Assembly (NCBI GenBank): GCA_005881055.1
Contig: VBHW01000099.1
Location: 1-11,094, forward strand
Direction of reading: 5' to 3'
Length of the DNA: 11,094 nucleotides
Origin: Chloroflexota bacterium
GTDB taxonomy: Bacteria > Chloroflexota > Limnocylindria > Limnocylindrales > CSP1-4
Both the position numbers and the translations under genes were made by a program. Shown one piece after another: positions 6,623-11,094 of this stretch. How positions within the stretch are numbered: position 1 is the stretch's first letter; each line of letters starts with the position of its first letter. The notes beneath the pieces are model-generated. The model was not told the origin of the DNA. It did no database searches and worked only from the letters and a program-made list of their open reading frames with translations.

Positions 6623-7179
6623 GCCGACGGCCGCAAATCGGCGGTCACGTCGCGACGCTGGGGATGGTCGTCGCGATCCTCGCAGTAGCCGCTGGCTGCG
6701 CGCACCTCCCCGCGAGTCCGACGAGCGGCGGTTCGGCGGCCGGAGCGCTCGCGGCCGGCCCTTCGTCGCCTGCGCCGGTCGCCTCCTCGGCCGCGGCGGA
6801 CGTCGGCGCGGCGCTTCGGCTCGTCGAGGCGTTCGAACACGAGCGAGCCGACGGGCCGCGCGCCGTAGCATGGGCCCGGCTCGCACCGCGGACGCAGCAC
6901 GCGATCGGCACCGAGGCCGAGTTCGAGCGCCTTGCCGACGCGTTCATCGCCGGCGGCGGCCGTGCCCACCGGGTCGTCGGCCTGACACAGGACGCTCGGA
7001 GGCTCAACGCCGCCGCGATCGGCGACGCGTGGCCCGACGTGGGGGAGGCGGCCGCCGACGGCCGGGCATGGGTCGTCGACGTGCTCCACCCGGACGTGCG
7101 CGGCGCGTCCGCGGGCTCGGAGGTGCTCGTCGCCTCGGTCGACCCCACGGGCGCGTGGCGGATCTGGATCGTCCACTGA
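6616..7179 (+). CDS. Putative lipoprotein, function unknown
   Basis: From TTG 6616 it is 187 residues. It has a charged n-region (VGRRPQ), a hydrophobic core and a lipobox VAAGC with the acylated cysteine at 28, followed by a Ser/Ala/Pro/Gly-rich linker to about residue 60. The remaining 125 residues (helical VEAFEHER, then VVGLTQDARRLNAAAIGDAW and a C-terminal GAWRIWIVH strand) have the length and helix-then-sheet pattern of small NTF2-like or similar extracellular domains, but I cannot assign a family. ATG 6664 would give a signal with no positive charge. ATG 6520 would add arginine-rich sequence lying inside the previous gene. TTG 6616 overlaps the previous stop (TTGGTAG) and gives a proper signal peptide, so I prefer it, with moderate certainty. 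Confidence 0.65.
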   Translation: MVGRRPQIGGHVATLGMVVAILAVAAGCAHLPASPTSGGSAAGALAAGPSSPAPVASSAAADVGAALRLVEAFEHERADGPRAVAWARLAPRTQHAIGTEAEFERLADAFIAGGGRAHRVVGLTQDARRLNAAAIGDAWPDVGEAAADGRAWVVDVLHPDVRGASAGSEVLVASVDPTGAWRIWIVH

Positions 7180-7209
7180 GCCTCGCCCCGTCGACGCCGC
7201 GGCGGCACC

Positions 7210-7215
7210 TATACT
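7210..7215 (+). promoter_or_regulatory. Candidate -10 element (TATACT) upstream of the aminotransferase
   Basis: TATACT matches the -10 consensus TATAAT at five of six bases and is one of the few AT-rich hexamers in the region. It lies between the lipoprotein stop (7179) and the aminotransferase ATG (7317), which would leave a leader of about 95 bases. No good -35 is found at 16-18 bp spacing, so the call is weak. Confidence 0.3.
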
Positions 7216-7316
7216 CGGCGCCCATCGACTCCCGCACGCCCGGCGATGCCGTCGCCGGGACGGCGAAGGGACGCTCGACGACGGACCGCTGGACGACGAC
7301 CTCGACGAAGGACGCC

Positions 7317-8642
7317 ATGACCTCGACTCAGGACGACGCGCTCGACCTGGCGGAGCTGGCCCGCTCGCACCTCACGCCCGTGCTCGGGCGCTACTTCGAG
7401 CGCAGCTGGAGCCATGGGGTGGGGCACCGCCTGTTCGACACGGCCGGTCGCGCATACCTGGACTTCGCGAACGGCATCGCGGTCTCCGCGCTCGGTCACG
7501 CCCACCCGGCGGTCACGGCCGCGATCCACGCCCAGGTCGATCGCCTGACCGTCCCGACGATGGCCATCGGCTACAGCGAGCCCCCGGTCCGGCTGGCCGC
7601 GGCGCTGGCCGAGACCTTCCCGGCGCCGCTCGACACCGTCATGTTCCTCAACTCAGGTTCCGAGGCGATCGAGGCGGCCCTCAAGCTCGCCCGCCGGTCG
7701 ACCGGGCGCCCGGCGATCGTGAGCTTCCGCGGAGGCTTCCATGGGCGGACGTTCGGGGCCGCATCGGTCACGAGCTCGAGCCTGAACTACCGCCGCGGGT
7801 ACGAGCCCCTCCTGCCCCAGGTCCACATCCTGCCGTTTCCGGCCGTGTACCGGGACTTCGGCGGCGACGAGGATCGGGCCACGGCCACCTGCCTGCAGGC
7901 GCTGCGAGACCTCGTCGCGAGCGTCGTCCCGCCCGAGACGATCGCGGCCGCGCTCATCGAGCCCGTCCTCGGCGAAGGAGGCTACTCGCCGGCGCCTGCC
8001 CCGTTCCTCCGCGGTCTCCGCGCGTTCTGCGACGAGCACGGGATCCTCCTCATCGCGGACGAGGTCCAGACCGGCTTCGGGCGGACTGGGCGAATGTGGG
8101 GCTTCGAGCACGCCGGGATCGTCCCGGACATCGTCTGCCTCGCGAAGGCGATCGCGAACGGCCTGCCGCTCTCGGCGATCGTCAGCAGCCGCGACCTCCA
8201 GAATCGGTGGGGCCGCGGGGCGCATGGATCGACGTTCGGGGGCAACCCGGTTGCATGCGCGGCCGGGCTCGCCGTGCTTCAGACGATCCGCGAGGGGCGC
8301 CTCGTGGAGAACGCCGCGGCCCGCGGATCGGAGCTCACCGCCGGCCTGGGCAGGATCATGGCCGAAGACGATCGGATCGGCGACGTGCGGGGGCCCGGCC
8401 TCATGGTCGGCGCGGAGCTCGTGATCGATCGCGAGTCACGAGCGCCGGACGGGGACACGACGGACGCGGTGCTCGCGCGCTGCGCCGACGCCGGGCTGCT
8501 CCTCCTGAGCTGTGGCGTCCAGCACCAGGTCGTGCGCTGGATCCCTCCGCTCGACGTTACCCCGGCCGAGGTCCTCGAGGGACTCGAGATCTTCGCCGAC
8601 GCGCTCGGCTCCGTGCCGCGCCGCACCGAGACGCGGGCCTGA
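7317..8642 (+). CDS. Class III aminotransferase, 4-aminobutyrate aminotransferase-like
   Basis: PLP-dependent, cytoplasmic omega-aminotransferase that probably moves an amino group from a terminal amine such as GABA or ornithine to 2-oxoglutarate. It is 441 residues, the usual length. Recognisable elements are the N-terminal FANGIAVSALGHAHP (50-64), the phosphate-binding SGSEAIEAALKLAR (113-126), FHGRT (141-145), the PLP-ring aspartate Asp248 in IADEVQTGFGRTG, Lys277 in CLAKAIANGLP as the Schiff-base lysine, and HGSTFGGNP (303-311). These fit the GabT/acetylornithine group. GabT is the closest guess, but substrate specificity is not readable. GAAGGA at about 7307-7312 supports ATG 7317. There is no gabD or transporter next to it, so it is probably monocistronic. 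Confidence 0.92.
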   Translation: MTSTQDDALDLAELARSHLTPVLGRYFERSWSHGVGHRLFDTAGRAYLDFANGIAVSALGHAHPAVTAAIHAQVDRLTVPTMAIGYSEPPVRLAAALAETFPAPLDTVMFLNSGSEAIEAALKLARRSTGRPAIVSFRGGFHGRTFGAASVTSSSLNYRRGYEPLLPQVHILPFPAVYRDFGGDEDRATATCLQALRDLVASVVPPETIAAALIEPVLGEGGYSPAPAPFLRGLRAFCDEHGILLIADEVQTGFGRTGRMWGFEHAGIVPDIVCLAKAIANGLPLSAIVSSRDLQNRWGRGAHGSTFGGNPVACAAGLAVLQTIREGRLVENAAARGSELTAGLGRIMAEDDRIGDVRGPGLMVGAELVIDRESRAPDGDTTDAVLARCADAGLLLLSCGVQHQVVRWIPPLDVTPAEVLEGLEIFADALGSVPRRTETRA

Positions 8643-8770
8643 CGTACGGCCGGGGGCTTGATCGACACGCGAACGGGCGCGGGCTCACGGCGTCCGCGTT
8701 CACACGGAGCGCGTGGGCCTCAGGGATCTCCGGCCTGGTCATGCCGCGTCGAGGCGGCCGACCCGCGTGA

Positions 8771-8965
8771 TCAACGGTTCCGGGCGAGGAACTGCATGAC
8801 GTCGTCGAGGCGGAAGCGCCGGTCGCCCCGCTTGCAGACGCGGTAGAAGGGAAGCTCGCCGCGATCGCCCAGCCGCTTCACCGTGTTCACGTGCAGATGG
8901 AGCATCTCGGCGACCTCGGTCGCCGTGAGCATGGGGCCCAGTTCGTTGACGGCCATCGATGCCAT
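8771..8965 (-). CDS. Small excisionase-type (MerR-like) helix-turn-helix protein
   Basis: 64 residues from ATG 8965, supported by GAGG about six bases upstream. Residues 13-30 (LTATEVAEMLHLHVNTVK) form the helix-turn-helix, followed by RGELPFYRVCKRGDRRFR (the wing) and LDDVMQFLARN. This is the helix-turn-helix/excisionase family profile: a short winged-helix DNA-binding protein that either regulates genes or serves as a recombination directionality factor. No integrase, phage gene or tRNA is seen nearby, so a regulatory role is more likely than excision. The open frame continues upstream beyond the ATG but encodes low-quality, repeat-derived sequence, so the short form is chosen. Confidence 0.8.
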   Translation of the reverse strand: MASMAVNELGPMLTATEVAEMLHLHVNTVKRLGDRGELPFYRVCKRGDRRFRLDDVMQFLARNR

Positions 8966-9192
8966 TCGTTGCCTCGTGCGGTCGCGCTGTTCAGCCCGGT
9001 CCGGCCCCCTGGGGTACGCAGGGGTGCGGTCCGGCTCGCTGATGACGGGAGTGTGGCGGTCCGGGTCAGGCAGGAACAAGCCGTACTTCGGTCCCGGCAT
9101 CGGGGTACCAGAGGCCCAAGCCGCCGTTGCGAACCCTGAACGAGGCACTCGCTTCGTCGGCATCCACCGGCGGCTCGGCTGCGCTTCGCTCG

Positions 9193-9286
9193 CCCCATCT
9201 GTCGCCGCGGCGGGCGTTGGCTGCCAGCGTGGCCATGTGCGGCACCAGATGTCGCCATGGTGGGCGTTGACCGCGAGATCGGCCAA
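9193..9286. repeat. Degenerate direct repeat, two units with 50-bp period
   Basis: Bases 9193-9235 and 9243-9285 align without gaps with about 31 of 43 identities. The conserved cores are TGTCGCC, GGGCGTTG and GGCCA. A third, weaker unit may follow at about 9294-9320 (TCGCC...GGGGGCGTCTG). On the minus strand the units read ATGGCCnnnCT-GC, then AACGCCC and GGCGACA. The unit length is not a multiple of three. Aligned by eye. Confidence 0.55.
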
Positions 9287-9342
9287 AACGGGGCCATTCG
9301 CCGCCCTGCGGGGGCGTCTGCCAAGGGCGCAAGCGTGAGCCT

Positions 9343-9380
9343 GGGCATCTCCGTATTTGATGCCCGTGAGGCGATCAAAT
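9343..9380. repeat. Two overlapping inverted repeats (mutually exclusive hairpins)
   Basis: GGGCATC (9343-9349) pairs perfectly with GATGCCC (9359-9365) across a 9-base loop. ATTTGAT (9355-9361) pairs perfectly with ATCAAAT (9374-9380) across 12 bases. The two stems share 9359-9361, so only one can form at a time. On the minus strand this lies 40-80 bases after the stop of the small membrane-protein gene. There is no following T-run, so it is not a standard intrinsic terminator. Confidence 0.5.
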
Positions 9381-9421
9381 GGCGAAGAGAGGCAGGCCGT
9401 CGGCGGAGAGGCGTTCCAGCG

Positions 9422-9586
9422 TCAGTGGAGCGCGCCGAGCAGCCACAGGACGAGGAGGATCACGAGGATCGTCCCGAGCATACCGAGGCGGCCCCCGTAG
9501 TAGCCGCCATACGAGCTCCGATAGCCATAGCCGAAGCCGCCGAAGAGGAGCAGCAGGACGGCGAGCACGATGATGAGCCACAACAT
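9422..9586 (-). CDS. Small two-helix membrane protein (DUF3309-like)
   Basis: 54 residues from ATG 9586. Two hydrophobic helices, MLWLIIVLAVLLLLFGGF at the N-terminus and MLGTILVILLVLWLLGAL at the C-terminus, flank a glycine/tyrosine-rich loop (GYGYRSSYGGYYGG). This is the layout of short bacterial membrane proteins such as DUF3309, and the GTILxILLxLWLLGAL end is similar, but assignment by eye is tentative. GGAGG (9600-9596) sits nine bases upstream of the ATG and supports this start. Longer forms starting at 9640 would translate the 12-bp tandem repeat into SRPG repeats and place the ribosome-binding site inside the gene. No function is known. Confidence 0.7.
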   Translation of the reverse strand: MLWLIIVLAVLLLLFGGFGYGYRSSYGGYYGGRLGMLGTILVILLVLWLLGALH

Positions 9587-9600
9587 GGGTGAAGACCTCC

Positions 9601-9648
9601 ATGAGCCAGGTCGTGAGCCAGGCCGTGAGCCAGGACGCAAGCCGGTTC
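9601..9648. repeat. 12-bp tandem repeat, four units
   Basis: Plus-strand units are ATGAGCCAGGTC, GTGAGCCAGGCC, GTGAGCCAGGAC and the diverged GCAAGCCGGTTC. The first three share TGAGCCAGG with one to two differences elsewhere. The array abuts the GGAGG of the small membrane-protein gene, so it lies in that gene's leader. Confidence 0.8.
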
Positions 9649-9851
9649 ATCCGGCCTCGGAAGTCCCGAACCTAGCCGTCGAGGGGTAGAGCGGCCCTTG
9701 CGGGACGCGGGTCCGGCCCTGCAGTCGCATGAACATCGGTGCGACGCTACCGGCCCTGCAAGGCAGCAGCCGCTCGGCGTCACGTTGCTGAAGCCACGCG
9801 GGTTCGCTACGACGTCGGACGGGAAGGCCCGGGCGAAGCGGGGCCGAGTCC

Positions 9852-9862
9852 TAATGTCATTA
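9852..9862. promoter_or_regulatory. AT-rich palindrome, candidate GntR operator
   Basis: TAATGTCATTA is a perfect 5-bp inverted repeat around one central base, embedded in otherwise GC-rich DNA and followed by ACAAACTG. It lies about 85 bases before the likely start of the GntR regulator, where an autoregulatory operator would be expected. It does not match the DasR-type GntR/HutC consensus I know, and an ATG within it opens the same frame, so a role as coding sequence is the alternative. Confidence 0.4.
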
Positions 9863-9946
9863 CAAACTGTGGCCGCCGGGCGGCCTGCCGGCGAGTGGGA
9901 CGGCACGCGGAATCGGCACGCGGAAAGGCAGGTGGTGGCGGTCCTG

Positions 9947-10660
9947 ATGGCCCGGGGACCGATGTACGCCGAGATCAAGCGATCGATCCTCCAGGAGATC
10001 GACAGCGGGATCGTGCCCGAAGGGAGCCGCTTGACCCCGGAGGTCGAGCTCGCCGCGCGGTTCGGCGTGAGCCGGCCGACGGTTCGGCAGGCGATCCTCG
10101 AGCTGGCGCGTGAAGGGGTTCTCGCCCGCCGTCGCGGGCACGGCACCGTCGTCCTTCCGCGCCGGCTGGCGTACCCCGTCGGGCGGCTCATGAACTTCGG
10201 CGAGGAGTTCGCCTCGTCGGGGAGCCAGACGAGCTCGCTGGTCGTGGATCGGGGCATCGTCTCCGCCGACGCCGACCTGGCGGTCCGCCTCGGCACGGTG
10301 CTCGGCCGGCGCATCTTCCGCCTCGAGCGCGTGCGGTATGTCGACGAGCGTCCGGTCGCCCGCCAGCGATCCCACATCGTCCACGCGCGAGTGCCCGGGA
10401 TCGAGACCATCGACTTCACGACCGCCTCCCTGTACGAGACGCTGCGCGATCGGTACCGGCTGACGATCGCCTCGGCCGACGAGGTGATCCGGGCGAGCAC
10501 CGCGGACGCGACCGACGCCGAGCATCTCGGCGTGCCGGCCGGCAGCCCGGTGTTCCGCGTCGAACGGCGCGGCTTCACGAGCGGCGGGGACCTGATCGAG
10601 GTCGTCGACTCGGTCTATCGCTCCGATCGGTACGAGATCCGGCTGGTGCTGCGGCGATGA
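9947..10660 (+). CDS. GntR family transcriptional regulator, HutC subfamily (UTRA domain)
   Basis: From ATG 9947 it is 237 residues, typical for the HutC group. Residues 6-72 form the GntR winged helix: MYAEIKRSILQEIDSGIVPEG, then ELAARFGVSRPTVRQAI as the helix-turn-helix, and RRGHGTVV as the wing. The normally conserved LPSE before this helix reads LTPE here. Residues 80-235 are a UTRA effector domain (IFRLERVRYVDERPVARQRS, ASLYETLRDRY, PVFRVERRGF, EVVDSVYRSDRYE), which binds sugar phosphates or small organic ligands. The start is uncertain: GTG 9932/9935 and ATG 9962 are near, and ATG 9854 would add about 30 residues unlike the family. The stop overlaps the next ATG (ATGA), linking it to a SIS-domain gene and making a sugar phosphate a likely effector. 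Confidence 0.92.
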   Translation: MARGPMYAEIKRSILQEIDSGIVPEGSRLTPEVELAARFGVSRPTVRQAILELAREGVLARRRGHGTVVLPRRLAYPVGRLMNFGEEFASSGSQTSSLVVDRGIVSADADLAVRLGTVLGRRIFRLERVRYVDERPVARQRSHIVHARVPGIETIDFTTASLYETLRDRYRLTIASADEVIRASTADATDAEHLGVPAGSPVFRVERRGFTSGGDLIEVVDSVYRSDRYEIRLVLRR

Positions 10661-11094
10661 GCGCCCGTGCGGCCTCCGACGTCCGAGGCGCCGATCCGTC
10701 CGACGGTGCGGACTGGCTGACCGAGCGTGAGATGAGCCTCCTCCGGACGATCCGCTCGGATGAGGCCCCCGCCCTGGCCTCGGCCACCGACGCGCTCATG
10801 CGCACCATCGAAGCGGGCGGAGTCATCCACGTCGCGGCGACCGGCCATGGGCTCGCGCTCGTGCTCGAGTCGTTCCATCGTGCGGGCGGGCTGGCCTGCG
10901 TGAGCCCGATCTGGGATCCGCGCTTCCTCCCGATCAGCGGCGCGCGCAAGGCGACCGCGGCCGAGCGCTCGGTCGGGCTGGGCGGGCCGCTCGCGGAAGG
11001 CGCCGCGATCGAGGCGCGCGACTCGCTGATCGCCTTCAGCCAGTCGGGTGCCAACGTCGTCCCGATCGAGGTAGCGGCCGCCGCACGATCTGCC
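10657..11094 (+). CDS. SIS-domain sugar-phosphate isomerase-like protein (partial, runs off window)
   Basis: ATG 10657 overlaps the regulator's TGA. The frame stays open to the end of the window, 146 codons. Residues 56-80 (VIHVAATGHGLALVLESFHR and on) and 124-139 (LIAFSQSGANVVPIEV) are the first strand-loop and the SxSG-type phosphate-binding loop of a SIS domain. The helical N-terminus and FHRAGGLACVSPI resemble the UPF0309/sugar isomerase group. SIS domains bind or isomerise phosphorylated sugars in the cytoplasm. The catalytic or binding residues of the second half lie outside the window, so enzyme versus binding protein cannot be decided. The pairing with a GntR/HutC regulator is the usual layout of sugar-phosphate catabolic operons continuing downstream. 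Confidence 0.85.
   Translation, partial: MSARAASDVRGADPSDGADWLTEREMSLLRTIRSDEAPALASATDALMRTIEAGGVIHVAATGHGLALVLESFHRAGGLACVSPIWDPRFLPISGARKATAAERSVGLGGPLAEGAAIEARDSLIAFSQSGANVVPIEVAAAARSA

Larger units (their letters stand above)
8966..9421. other. 456-bp stretch without a convincing gene, holding degenerate repeats and hairpins
   Basis: Lies between two minus-strand genes. Open frames exist on both strands, but none has a family signature, ribosome-binding site or normal composition. It contains two gCGGTCCGG copies at about 9027 and 9057, a 50-bp-period degenerate direct repeat at 9193-9286, and two overlapping inverted repeats at 9343-9380. The promoter of the HTH gene should be here, but I could not identify it. 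The region may be the remains of a decayed gene or mobile element. Confidence 0.5.

Noticed and set aside
8658..8774. Possible long-range inverted repeat (TTGATC..CACGCG against CGCGTGATCAA) across the gap between convergent genes
   Set aside because: Short, interrupted by two bases, with a loop of about 90 bases and no T-run; not enough to call a terminator.
8966..9286. Longer version of the HTH protein starting at 9286
   Set aside because: The extra 107 residues are not conserved-looking and come from the repeat region; GAGG and the family start support 8965.
9193..9286. CRISPR array
   Set aside because: Only two to three degenerate units without distinct spacers and no cas genes.
9379..9573. 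Plus-strand 64-codon Arg/Ser-rich frame starting MAKRGRPSAERR
   Set aside because: It overlaps the small membrane-protein gene on the opposite strand, which has a good ribosome-binding site and two clear helices.

Overview
This is a GC-rich bacterial window (about 70% GC by eye, strong G/C preference at third codon positions). It carries ordinary chromosomal genes: no tRNA, rRNA, CRISPR array, insertion sequence or integrase was seen. The lineage cannot be fixed from the sequence. A C-terminal Ada zinc domain fused to an O6-methylguanine methyltransferase next to a sigma-factor-like gene, together with the long-chain-alcohol-oxidase type of GMC enzyme, makes me lean towards Chloroflexota (Limnocylindria-like). 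A GC-rich actinomycete is the alternative. This is inference only.

Layout. (1) 1-888, plus: the last codons of an ECF-sigma-like gene overlap by ATGA the start of a DNA alkylation repair protein, an MGMT domain followed by an Ada Zn(Cys)4 domain. (2) 1031-2062, plus: an EamA/YedA-like exporter behind a good promoter candidate, meeting the next gene tail to tail with one base between stop codons. (3) 5304-2064, minus: acyl-CoA dehydrogenase followed by a long-chain-alcohol-oxidase type GMC flavoprotein. The GMC frame is interrupted by one in-frame TAG, so it reads as a 110-residue N-terminal piece and a 546-residue catalytic piece. (4) 5478-7179, plus: three tightly packed genes. They are a frameshifted protein ending in an RlpA-like (double-psi beta-barrel) segment, a small Tat-signal protein and a lipoprotein. 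(5) 7317-8642, plus: a class III, GabT-like aminotransferase. (6) 8771-9586, minus: an orphan 64-residue excisionase-type HTH protein, about 450 bp without a convincing gene that holds degenerate repeats and two overlapping hairpins, then a 54-residue two-helix membrane protein preceded by a 12-bp tandem repeat. (7) 9947-11094, plus: a GntR/HutC regulator overlapping by ATGA a SIS-domain sugar-phosphate protein that runs off the window, with an AT-rich palindrome upstream that may be the operator.

How the genes fit together. The dehydrogenase/alcohol oxidase pair suggests oxidation of long-chain alcohols and acyl-CoAs. The sigma/MGMT-Ada pair suggests a self-regulated alkylation response. The GntR/SIS pair suggests sugar-phosphate-responsive control of a catabolic operon continuing to the right. 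The items most worth a second look are the internal amber codon, the frameshift at a G4 run, the sigma/Ada coupling and the unexplained repeats and hairpins at 9193-9380.
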